Of a stretch of DNA of 21,903 nt, positions 15,200 through 21,903 are shown in pieces. The notes under the pieces are model-generated. The model had not been told where the DNA came from. It ran no database searches and worked only from the letters and a program-made list of their open reading frames with translations. This stretch comes from Rhodospirillaceae bacterium (GTDB taxonomy: Bacteria; Pseudomonadota; Alphaproteobacteria; UBA8366; GCA-2717185), in contig JAPPPC010000004.1 of the NCBI GenBank assembly GCA_028817685.1, forward strand, positions 1-21,903, given 5' to 3'. The position numbers were made by a program, and so were the translations under genes. Every line of letters starts with the position of its first letter. Positions within the stretch are counted from its first letter, which is position 1.

Positions 15200-16232
15200 A
15201 TGGAAGACATACCGCAACTGCTTCTACGTCTACCGGGCGATGCCTGGAATGGCGTGGCGGGAAGCGTCACCGAGCTTGGCTCGCGCCTGCATCCGGCCCA
15301 TTTACTCGCATTTGTCTTAATTGCATTCGTTCTCTACCTGGCGCGCGATAGGCGGCGGACGGCGCAAGGATTTCTCGGCTGGCTGTTTCCCAAATCCGTC
15401 TATCTGACCCGATCGAGTTTGGTCAATTTTGCAGCTTTTTTTGCTGGGCCGCGTTTTGGCCGGGGTGCGTCTGCTGACAGCCTTTGCAGCACCGACGAGT
15501 TTTGCGGTTATGACGCTCGCCGCGCTCGGCACCCTGACGGGACAGCCTTTCGAAAGCAGCCCCGCGTCGCGCCTCGAAACGGCCCTGGCCGGTTTCCTGA
15601 TCGTGGCCGTCGCCGATTTCTGCGTTTACTGGGTCCATCGCCTGCACCACGAATATCCGATTATCTGGCCCTTCCATGCCGTGCACCATAGTGCCGAGGC
15701 CTTGACGCCGCTCACCGTCTATCGGAAGCATCCCGTCTACGACATCATTTCACGCACGGTGCGCGGCGCCCTGACCGGTATCGCACAGGGCCTGATCCTC
15801 TTCGCCTTCATCGGTGAATTGTCGGCGCTGACGATCGGCGGCGCCAACGCCGTATACGTCATCTTCAATGCGTTGGGCGCCAATCTTCGGCACAGCCATA
15901 TCTGGCTCGACTACGGTCCGTTTCTCGGCCGGGTCTTCATTTCGCCGGCACAGCACCAGATCCATCACAGCCGGGCGCCGGAGCACCACAATCGGAACTA
16001 TGGCGAAGTCCTCGCGATCTGGGATTGGATGTTCGGGACGCTCTATCTGCCGCAACGGCAGGAAGCCATGAATTTCGGCTTGTCCGCGCCGTCGGTTGCA
16101 CCGCTCGAGCAACAGCATGGGACGTTCCGCGAAGCATTCATCGGCCCGTTTGTCGAAAGCGCGCGCGCCTTCCGCGCGGCGACGCGGGGCGCGGATGCCG
16201 TGGCCTCAACTCCGGAAGACCCCACCCCATGA
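15200..16232 (+). pseudogene. Sterol desaturase (fatty acid hydroxylase) family, frameshifted
   Basis: Two frames make one protein. The first starts at ATG 15200 (TAGGGATCG upstream) and reads MEDIPQLLLRL through a membrane helix to YLTRSSLVN near 15427. The second continues with LQLFLLGRVLAGVRLL to the TGA at 16232. Removing one T from AATTTTG (15425-15431) would join them. The second part has the di-iron histidine clusters of the family: HRLHH, HAVHH and HQIHHSRAPEHHNRN, plus several membrane helices. The intact enzyme would be an inner-membrane hydroxylase or desaturase acting on a lipid. The stop overlaps the start of the acyltransferase (ATGA). The break may be a real mutation, a sequencing error in the T run, or phase variation. 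A TTG start at 15429 could give a shortened product. Confidence 0.8.
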
Positions 16233-17362
16233 GCCCACTATTCTCCCTATACCTGGATGCCTTGCGCTTCGGTGCGGCGCTCATCGTGCTGCTGTCGCAT
16301 TTCGCTTACCCGCGGTTTACGCGCGGCGATTACATTGCGATCCGGGAGTTCAATCTGGGCAGCGATGCGGTGGTCTTTTTCTTTGTCCTGTCCGGGCTGG
16401 TCATCGCCTATACCGCCGACAGCAAAGACCGGTCCGCCGGACGGTTCGCCTTCAACCGTCTCACACGGCTCTACTCTGTCGTTCTGCCGGCGATCCTGCT
16501 CACCGTCCTGTTCGACTGGGCCGGGCGTTCGCTGGACCCGTCCGCGTATCGGGGCTTCTGGTACAACAGCCATGCGCCCTGGGAACAAGCCGCCCGGGCC
16601 GCGCTGCTCAATCTGGAATGGGGCTTGAGCGCGATCCGGTTTGGCTCAAATGGGCCGTTCTGGTCCCTGAGCTACGAAGGGGCGTATTACCTGCTTTTCG
16701 GCATCGCAATTTTCGCGAAAGGGGCGCTGCGCATCATCGGACTGGTCGCAGCAGCGTTGATCGCCGGCCCGGCGGTCCTGCTGCTGCTGCCGGTTTGGCT
16801 CGCCGGGATTGTCGTTTACCGGCGGCTCACCGAACCTGCCACGATTTCGACGACAACGCTGTGGATCTTGGCTCTGGTGCCGCCGGTGCTGTACATCGCT
16901 TGCTTGGCCTTGCGGGTGCCGCCATTCTTCCTGGAGCTGACGCACCAATTGCTCGGCAGCGAAATCGTCAACGGCCGGCTGCGGTTTTCCAATGAATTCG
17001 CGTGGAACTGGATCATCGGCGCCCTGGTCGCGCTTCATCTGATCGGCGTCGGCGGGTTGATGCGGGTTGCGGCCCAAAACCAGTCATCCGCCCCCCTCGA
17101 ACCGACACGGTTTTCAGCCTTTATCCGATGGGGTGCCGGGGCAAGCTTCTCGATATATCTCGTTCACTACCCGGCGCTGCAATTGATCGATGCCATGATG
17201 CCGGAAGCGATTGCCCCGCTGCTGCGCGATGCCGTGATTCTGACCCTTGTTCTTGCGATATGCTTTTTGTTCGCACGCTATTTCGAGCGGCCGATCGGCC
17301 AGCTTCGCGCCGCGCTCACGCTGCTGCTGCGGGGGCGGAACAAGAGTACGAGCCGCGCCTGA
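16229..17362 (+). CDS. Acyltransferase 3 family membrane protein (OafA/YrhL-like)
   Basis: This 377-residue polytopic inner-membrane protein belongs to the acyltransferase-3 family, which moves acyl groups onto sugars, lipids or other surface molecules. The N-terminus has YLDALRFGAALIVLLSH with the family's R13 and catalytic H24. VVFFFVLSGLVIAY (the hallmark FFxLSG) follows at about 50-63, and about nine further hydrophobic segments extend to the basic C-terminus. The start at 16229 overlaps the stop of the desaturase-like gene (ATGA), so the two are translationally coupled. This points to a shared job in modifying a lipid or surface glycan. The substrate is unknown. Confidence 0.88.
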   Translation: MSPLFSLYLDALRFGAALIVLLSHFAYPRFTRGDYIAIREFNLGSDAVVFFFVLSGLVIAYTADSKDRSAGRFAFNRLTRLYSVVLPAILLTVLFDWAGRSLDPSAYRGFWYNSHAPWEQAARAALLNLEWGLSAIRFGSNGPFWSLSYEGAYYLLFGIAIFAKGALRIIGLVAAALIAGPAVLLLLPVWLAGIVVYRRLTEPATISTTTLWILALVPPVLYIACLALRVPPFFLELTHQLLGSEIVNGRLRFSNEFAWNWIIGALVALHLIGVGGLMRVAAQNQSSAPLEPTRFSAFIRWGAGASFSIYLVHYPALQLIDAMMPEAIAPLLRDAVILTLVLAICFLFARYFERPIGQLRAALTLLLRGRNKSTSRA

Positions 17363-17386
17363 TCACCTGCCGGCCGTCTGGCCTGG

Positions 17387-18316
17387 CTACCCGTCCAGCC
17401 GCGCCAGATACTGCCCGACGAAATCGCATCCCACCGACTCCGCGTAAGCGTCGATCAGCCGTTGCGTGACCGGGCCGGGCACCGTGCCGCCGCCGATCGC
17501 GGCGCCATTCACCGAGCGCACGCCGCAGAGGCACAGGCTGGTGGAGGTCAGGAAGATCTCGTCCGCGTTCATCGCATCGAACGGGTCCAGCTCCATTTCC
17601 TCGCAGGGGATGCCGAGCTCCGCCGCCAGCTCCATCACCATGGCGCGGCTGATGCCCGGCAGGACGAACTGTTCGCGCGGCGTCTGCAGCGCGCCATCGC
17701 GCACCAGGAAGATGTTCGAGCCCATCGCCTCGCAGAGATTGCCGTTCACGTCGAGCAGCATCGGCCAGTTCTCCGGATTGGCCGCCTTGGCCTCCATGTC
17801 GGCCATGATCAGGTTGAGATAATTGTGCGTCTTGGCGCGCGGCGACAAGCTGTCCGGCGAGGTGCGGCGCACCGAGGAGAGCACCAGATCGATGCCGTCG
17901 CGGTAGATGCGCGCGCGCTTGCCGAAGGGCAGCGGCGTCGCCTCGACGATCACCGTCGGGCCGGCATGTTCGATCTCCGAGGGGTCGACCCCGTCGATGC
18001 CGCGGCTGACCCGCTGCGCGATCCAGTAATCCTCGCCGTCGCCGCGCAGATGCTCGTTGCGTCGCGTCACCTCTTCGCTGATCTCGATCATCTCGTCGGC
18101 GCTGACGCCGGGATCGATCTGCAGATAATTGAGCGAGCGGTAGAAGCGCTCAATATGCTCGCGCATCTTGAAGGGCGTGCCGTTGAAGGTCCGCGTCATG
18201 TCGAACGCCGCGTCGCCGAGCCGGAAGCCCCGGTCCCTAAACGAGATCATCACCTGGTCTTCGGGAACGTACTCGCCGTTGAAATAGGCGATGCGCTGGT
18301 TCGACAGGGCGGGCAT
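17387..18316 (-). CDS. Class IV aminotransferase (branched-chain / D-amino acid type)
   Basis: This 309-residue fold-type IV PLP enzyme includes branched-chain, D-alanine and 4-amino-4-deoxychorismate family members. IAYFNGEYVPEDQVMISFRDRGF is the family N-terminus. HIERFYRSLNYL holds a PLP-phosphate arginine, K162 in SPRAKTHNYLNLI is the Schiff-base lysine, and E196 in LCEAMGSNIFLV is the E of the usual 'EGxxSNIF' motif. The start at 18316 follows GAGGAG and is preferred over a start 20 codons upstream. It converges on the acyltransferase gene (24-base gap) and stands alone. Ilv-type or D-amino acid activity cannot be distinguished from the motifs seen. Confidence 0.9.
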   Translation of the reverse strand: MPALSNQRIAYFNGEYVPEDQVMISFRDRGFRLGDAAFDMTRTFNGTPFKMREHIERFYRSLNYLQIDPGVSADEMIEISEEVTRRNEHLRGDGEDYWIAQRVSRGIDGVDPSEIEHAGPTVIVEATPLPFGKRARIYRDGIDLVLSSVRRTSPDSLSPRAKTHNYLNLIMADMEAKAANPENWPMLLDVNGNLCEAMGSNIFLVRDGALQTPREQFVLPGISRAMVMELAAELGIPCEEMELDPFDAMNADEIFLTSTSLCLCGVRSVNGAAIGGGTVPGPVTQRLIDAYAESVGCDFVGQYLARLDG

Positions 18317-18380
18317 GGCGGACTCCTCGGTTGGGGTGGGTGAGAAGTCTAGCAGGGTTTTGGCGGTTTCGCCCAACCTG

Positions 18381-18480
18381 TCATCCCGGACAAGGCGCCT
18401 CGCGCCGCAGTTCCGGGATCCAGAGCGGCGACAAATCTGGGCTCAGGTCTGGCCCCCAGCTCACAGGCCGGGGTGACACG
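18381..18480. repeat. Dispersed palindromic repeat, copy A
   Basis: It begins TCATCCCGGACAAGGCGC and ends CCGGGGTGACAC. The first 40 bases match copy B at 19511-19550 at about 36 positions and are in the same orientation. TCCCGGA and TCCGGGA, with GGCGC and GCGCC inside, make a strong hairpin. Elements of this kind are widespread between alphaproteobacterial genes. It lies between the PEP-CTERM stop and the aminotransferase start, and may act as a transcript end for the PEP-CTERM gene. Confidence 0.75.
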
Positions 18481-18496
18481 GTGGTGCTCGCTTCGC

Positions 18497-19210
18497 TCAG
18501 CCGCGCCGGCGGCGCATCAGGCCGAGCCCCAGCAGCCCGAAGCCCATCAGCGCCAGTACGCCCGGCTCCGGCGCGTCGACCGCGACACCGGCGATGAAGG
18601 TGACCGAGTACTCGTCGTTCGACTGGCCGACCGAAATCCCGTCCAACTGGAAGAAGGTCAGGTTCGGGTTCTCCACCGAATGGAACTCCAGGAAATCGAC
18701 CGGCAGACCCGGCAGGTCGAAGATGCGCTCGCCATTGCCGACGCCGAGGTCGAACTGACCAAGCAACCGCAGTTCATAGACCAGCGCGTTGTTGCGGAAT
18801 CCGCGCACGATAGCTTCTTCGCCATCCGCGCCGCCGTCGTTCGGCAGGAACAGGTCGGTCAGGCCGAGAAAAGTCGGCTGCCAGCCGCCGTCGAACGCGA
18901 CCGTCAGCACCTCGTCGCTGTCGATCTCGTCATTCTCGTTGCCCTTGATCCCGAAACCGTCCTTGTTGTCGCGATAAAGTTGCCGGTTCGCGGTGTCGGT
19001 CGAGATGGTGACACCCCGGCCCTCGGCATTGGTCTCGACCTTGCTGCAGCTATTGAGATTGGCGCAGTCGCCATAAATCGCGGCGTTGCGGAAATCGAAG
19101 AAGCTGTCGGACGGATCCAGCCCATCGATGAAGTCCTGAATGGTCCCGGCCTGCGCGCCGCCGGCCAGCGAAAGAGCCAAAAACGCCCCGAAAAGAAAAC
19201 GAATGAACAT
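18497..19210 (-). CDS. PEP-CTERM sorting-signal surface protein
   Basis: This 237-residue exported protein has a signal peptide (basic start, hydrophobic core, cleavage near AQA|G at residue 21). The C-terminus is a complete PEP-CTERM signal: APEP (213-216), a hydrophobic helix of about 15 residues, then RRRR (233-236). Such proteins are cut and sorted to the envelope by an exosortase and are commonly linked to exopolysaccharide. The mature part is acidic, contains two cysteines (C49 and C55) and looks beta-rich; no enzyme motif was seen. The start is preceded by TAGGA, and a sigma-54 promoter lies upstream. No exosortase is in the window. Directly repeated elements flank the gene. The function of the mature domain is unknown. 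Confidence 0.85.
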   Translation of the reverse strand: MFIRFLFGAFLALSLAGGAQAGTIQDFIDGLDPSDSFFDFRNAAIYGDCANLNSCSKVETNAEGRGVTISTDTANRQLYRDNKDGFGIKGNENDEIDSDEVLTVAFDGGWQPTFLGLTDLFLPNDGGADGEEAIVRGFRNNALVYELRLLGQFDLGVGNGERIFDLPGLPVDFLEFHSVENPNLTFFQLDGISVGQSNDEYSVTFIAGVAVDAPEPGVLALMGFGLLGLGLMRRRRG

Positions 19211-19248
19211 ATGAAAATCCTAGGTACTCACAATATCGTGAGGACTAC

Positions 19249-19263
19249 GCAAGTACCGTGCCA
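19249..19263 (-). promoter_or_regulatory. Sigma-54 (RpoN) promoter for the PEP-CTERM gene
   Basis: On the minus strand TGGCACGGTACTTGC matches the -24/-12 consensus TGGCAC-N5-TTGC exactly, with GG at -24 and GC at -12 correctly spaced. Transcription should start near 19237, giving a leader of about 27 bases before ATG 19210. A small hairpin CTCAC/GTGAG (19242-19227) overlaps the predicted start. PEP-CTERM genes in other bacteria are controlled by RpoN with the PrsK/PrsR system, so the site fits known biology. Confidence 0.85.
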
Positions 19264-19510
19264 TTGAAGCATTTCATATGTTTTTCAATGGGTTGCCGAA
19301 TTTCGGGAACATGCGTGTGCAGCAAGTGTAAGAGTTTTCGACAGGCGAATCCGGACCAATGGCTACCGAAACCAAGTTTCTATAGAGAATACAATGAGTT
19401 ATTCGCACCCATGCCTGGCAGCCGGGTTGTAAAGTATTCCGACAGGACACCCTGAGCACTTCACCACATGGTTTTTCGGTTTCCAGGCAGGCCTCGAGGA
19501 CCTCAACAAG
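19264..19510. other. Gene-free region upstream of the sigma-54 promoter
   Basis: The stretch between the sigma-54 site and repeat copy B has no gene I can support and is noticeably less GC-rich than its surroundings. A sigma-54 promoter needs an upstream activator site, and this is where a PrsR-like enhancer-binding protein and IHF would be expected. I could not pick out a convincing site. A plus-strand frame of 65 codons (19258-19455) has no ribosome binding site and is probably not a gene. Confidence 0.4.
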
Positions 19511-19610
19511 TCATCCCGGACAAGGCGCTTTGCGCCGCAGAGCCGGGATCAAGGGGTACGGTGCGCGTGGCATAAGGGCTGGGCCCCGGATCACGTCCGG
19601 GGTGACGGTG
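19511..19610. repeat. Dispersed palindromic repeat, copy B
   Basis: This is a same-orientation copy of the element at 18381-18480: TCATCCCGGACAAGGCGC followed by GCGCCGCAG and CCGGGATC, ending with TCCGGGGTGAC at about 19595-19605. The internal hairpin (TCCCGG with CCGGGA, GGCGC with GCGCC) is retained. It lies 28 bases beyond the end of the hydantoinase B gene and may terminate that transcript. Confidence 0.75.
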
Positions 19611-19638
19611 TGGCGGTGCCGTAGCGGGTCTGTGATCC

Positions 19639-21318
19639 CTACTCCGCCGCGACGTCCGCCATGTCCAGCCCATAGACGTCGCGTGCCGCTTTCTCGCTGA
19701 CCCGGCCGCAGGCGAGGTCGTCGCGGACCGCGGCGCGTTCGCGCAGCTTGGGGTCGCCATAGCCGCCGCCGCCGGAGATTTCGATGACGAAGCGGTCGCC
19801 CTTGCGGCATTGGATGTTGGAGGCGCCGGGATAGCGGATTTCCTCGCCGTCGCGGATCAGGGTGAAGGCGACGAAGCTGCCGTCATAGCCGCCCGCGAGG
19901 CCCCAGGGCGTGTTGTTGTGGCGGTCGCTGTTGGTGCTGATCAGCACGTCGTCACCGAGAATGTCATAGACCCGGCGCGCGCCGAGACCGCCGCGCTGCG
20001 CGCCCGGCCCGCCACTATCGGTGATCAGCGAATATTCCGCGATCCGCACGAAATCCGTGTCCATCTCGATCGCTTCGGTCGGCGTGTTGCCGGTATTGCT
20101 CAGCATCTGCGCCACCACTTCCGCACCGTCGTTCGCCGGGCCCGCCCCGTTGCCGCCCATGATGATCTCCGCGAACATCTGGTAGCCCTCCGGGCCGCGC
20201 TGGCTCATGGTCACCGTGTTGGTCGTATCGGCGCCGGCGGCGGAAAACAGCTCGGGCGCCGCTTCAGCCAGCGCCCGCTTCACCGCCGAGGCGGCGCGGT
20301 AAGAGGCCGACATGCGGCCGCGCACCGGAGCCGGGCGGTGCGGGTCGAGCATCGTGCCCTTGCGGGTCGTAATCTCGATCGGGCGATAGATGCCGTCATT
20401 GGTCGGCACGCCGGCGCCGGCGAGCTGGCCGAACACGGTCAGCACGGCGGAATGGGTCGAGGCGACCGGGTTGTTGACCGGCCAGGAGACCTGCGGGTCG
20501 CTGTCGGAGAAATCGACCGCGGCGCTGTCGCCGTCGATCTTCACCTTGGCGCGGATCACCGGCTGCGGGCTGTTCAGCTTCTGCCCGTCGAGCTTGTCCT
20601 CGGCGTAATACTCGCCGTCCGGCAGTTTGGCGATGGTCTGGCGCAGCATCGTCTCGGAATAATCCTGCAGCGCGCCCATGCATTGCGTCGTCAGCTCGAA
20701 GCCGTAGCGGTCGAACAGCGCCTGCATCAGCTCACGCCCGCGCATCACGGCGGAAATCTGCGCGTGGAAGTCGCCGATCACAATCTCCGGCAGGCGTACA
20801 TTGGCGGCGATGATCTGCTCGACCGGGCCATCGCCGAGATCCTTCTCGATGTCGATGCGCATGGTCGGCAGGATCAGCCCTTCCTGGAACAGCTCGGTCG
20901 CATCCGCGTTCGAGCCGGCGACCGCGCCGCCGACTTCCAGATGATGGCAGATGCTGCCGGCAAATGCGGCCAGTTTGCCCTCATGGAACACCGGCAGGAT
21001 GAAGATGATGTCGTTCAGATGCTGCCCGTTCTCATACGGGTTGTTGGTGACGAAGGCGTCGGTCGGCCGCACCTTTTCCAGATCGTATTTGGCGCGAATG
21101 AAGGGCACCGCCGCGGCGAGCGAATTCATGTGCATCGGGATCGCCTCGGCCTGCGCCACCGTGCGCGCCTGGGCGTCCATAACGCAGGTCGAACAGTCCT
21201 TGGCCTCGCGCACGATGGAGGAATAAGCCGACAGCAGCAGGATGTCGCTCATCTCCTGCGCGATGGATTTGAAGGCGCTGGTGATGACGTTGAAATCGGC
21301 CGGGTCGATCTTGCTCAT
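19639..21318 (-). CDS. Hydantoinase B / oxoprolinase family subunit (HyuB-like)
   Basis: This 559-residue protein is a full-length hydantoinase-B/oxoprolinase subunit. Recognisable segments are SIAQEMSDILLLSAYSSIVREAKDCS (N-terminus), FVTNNPYENGQHLNDI, the metal-rich CHHLEVGG, DGDSAAVDFSDSDPQ, NTGNTPTEAIEM, and the C-terminal GDRFVIEISGGGGYGDP. HyuB acts with the ATP-using HyuA subunit in ATP-dependent hydrolysis of cyclic amides (hydantoins, 5-oxoproline) or in acetone/acetophenone carboxylation; the reaction here is unknown. HyuA is not in the window and may lie upstream, beyond the right edge. It follows a paralogue by 12 bases. Confidence 0.9.
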   Translation of the reverse strand: MSKIDPADFNVITSAFKSIAQEMSDILLLSAYSSIVREAKDCSTCVMDAQARTVAQAEAIPMHMNSLAAAVPFIRAKYDLEKVRPTDAFVTNNPYENGQHLNDIIFILPVFHEGKLAAFAGSICHHLEVGGAVAGSNADATELFQEGLILPTMRIDIEKDLGDGPVEQIIAANVRLPEIVIGDFHAQISAVMRGRELMQALFDRYGFELTTQCMGALQDYSETMLRQTIAKLPDGEYYAEDKLDGQKLNSPQPVIRAKVKIDGDSAAVDFSDSDPQVSWPVNNPVASTHSAVLTVFGQLAGAGVPTNDGIYRPIEITTRKGTMLDPHRPAPVRGRMSASYRAASAVKRALAEAAPELFSAAGADTTNTVTMSQRGPEGYQMFAEIIMGGNGAGPANDGAEVVAQMLSNTGNTPTEAIEMDTDFVRIAEYSLITDSGGPGAQRGGLGARRVYDILGDDVLISTNSDRHNNTPWGLAGGYDGSFVAFTLIRDGEEIRYPGASNIQCRKGDRFVIEISGGGGYGDPKLRERAAVRDDLACGRVSEKAARDVYGLDMADVAAE

Positions 21319-21330
21319 GGTCCTGCTCCG

Positions 21331-21903
21331 TTACTCCGCCGCCGCCTCGACGGCGTTCAATCCATAAATCTCGCGCGCGGCCTTGGCGCTGATGCGGCCG
21401 CAGGCCAGATCATCGCGCACCGCGGCCGGGTCGCGCAATTTCGGGTCGCCATAGCCACCACCGCCGGAAATCTCGATGACGAAGCGGTCGCCCTTGCGAA
21501 CCTCGATATTGGTCGAGGCCGGGATGCGGATTTCCTCCCCGTCGCGATGGATGGTGAAGGCGGAAAAACTGCCCTCATAGCCGCCTTCCAGGCTCCAGGG
21601 CGGCATGTTGTGGCGGTCGCCATAGGTGCTGAGCAGCACGCCGTCCTTCAGGATCTCATAGGTCCGCCGCACGCCGAGCCCGCCGCGCTGCCGCCCGGGC
21701 CCGCCGGAATCGGGGATCAGCGCGTATTCGGCGACCCGCACGAACCCGTTATCCATCTCGATCGCCTCGGTCGGCGTGTTGCCCGTATTGCTGAGCATCT
21801 GCGCCACCACTTCCGCGCCGTCATTGCCGGGTCCGGCGCCCATGCCGCCCATGACGATCTCGCAGAACATCTCGTAACCGTCTTCGCCGACGCGGCTCAT
21901 GGT
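21331..21903 (-). CDS. Second HyuB-like subunit, partial (3' part only)
   Basis: This is the last ~190 codons of a second hydantoinase-B/oxoprolinase gene; the frame runs off the right edge. It aligns without gaps to the C-terminus of its neighbour, sharing VAQMLSNTGNTPTEAIEMD, SGGPG.QRGGLG, KGDRFVIEISGGGGYGDPKL and AVRDDLACGR, with differences throughout. The two are diverged tandem paralogues in one operon rather than a recent copy. A pair of B-type subunits suggests a multi-subunit complex or two related substrates. The internal ATG at 21900 is not a real start, because the domain continues upstream. Confidence 0.88.
   Translation of the reverse strand, partial: TMSRVGEDGYEMFCEIVMGGMGAGPGNDGAEVVAQMLSNTGNTPTEAIEMDNGFVRVAEYALIPDSGGPGRQRGGLGVRRTYEILKDGVLLSTYGDRHNMPPWSLEGGYEGSFSAFTIHRDGEEIRIPASTNIEVRKGDRFVIEISGGGGYGDPKLRDPAAVRDDLACGRISAKAAREIYGLNAVEAAAE

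Noticed and set aside
15126..15320. Short plus-strand frame starting MFVKYFTPYF
   Set aside because: It overlaps the start of the desaturase-like gene in another frame and has no ribosome binding site or recognisable domain.
16025..16228. N-terminal extension of the acyltransferase frame
   Set aside because: It overlaps the desaturase-like gene; the ATG at 16229 gives the normal family N-terminus and an ATGA coupling.
19258..19455. 65-codon Cys-containing plus-strand frame upstream of the PEP-CTERM gene
   Set aside because: No ribosome binding site, it begins inside the sigma-54 promoter of the opposite strand, and its composition is unremarkable.
18381..19610. The two repeats as ends of an insertion sequence or composite element
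   Set aside because: They are direct rather than inverted, there is no transposase and no target-site duplication was seen; they look like dispersed palindromic repeats.

Overview
The window is GC-rich, densely coded DNA, most likely from an alphaproteobacterium, probably a free-living aquatic or marine heterotroph of the Rhodospirillales type. This rests on gene content: class I/IV/V aminotransferases, TauD/TfdA, hydantoinase B, IclR, UlaG-like MBL, and short palindromic intergenic repeats starting TCATCCCGGACAAGG. There is no rRNA, tRNA, CRISPR array, transposase or phage gene; the taxonomic placement is an inference.

Layout. At the left edge (1-22, minus) are the first seven codons of a probable amidohydrolase, divergent from a plus-strand pair: a class I aminotransferase (163-1383) and a flavin-containing monooxygenase (1408-2820). 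Converging on these is a minus-strand operon, in transcription order: a small exported protein (8735-8415), an aldo/keto reductase (8366-7356), a two-domain glyoxalase/VOC protein (7333-6608), a threonine-aldolase-like enzyme (6590-5568), a TauD/TfdA dioxygenase (5510-4566) and a UGSC-family protein (4537-2837). The last gene has an in-frame UGA at 4228-4226 inside the family's UGSC-like motif, followed by a hairpin of bacterial SECIS type. I read it as one 566-residue selenoprotein that ordinary gene callers would split in two. A class V aminotransferase (8949-10094) diverges from this operon and may belong to the same pathway.

The middle holds a decayed MFS transporter C-terminus (10091-10330), a small K+-channel-like protein (10399-10848) and a UlaG-like metallo-hydrolase (10881-11765). 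An IclR regulator (12543-11782) then diverges from a methanethiol oxidase/SELENBP1-type gene (12648-14027), which is followed by a 2Fe-2S ferredoxin (14031-14402) and a CoA-binding protein (14399-14866). Two tandem operator-like sequences, 20 bp apart, lie in the shared promoter region.

The right part has a long-hairpin intergenic element (14899-14998), a sterol-desaturase-family gene broken by a +1 frameshift in a T run (15200-16232), a translationally coupled acyltransferase-3 (16229-17362) and a class IV aminotransferase (18316-17387). A PEP-CTERM surface protein (19210-18497) has an excellent sigma-54 promoter and is flanked by two directly repeated palindromic elements. At the right edge are two tandem hydantoinase-B/oxoprolinase genes, the second cut by the window.

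The most notable items are the hidden selenoprotein and its operon, the sigma-54-driven PEP-CTERM gene, and the IclR-linked methanethiol oxidase operon.
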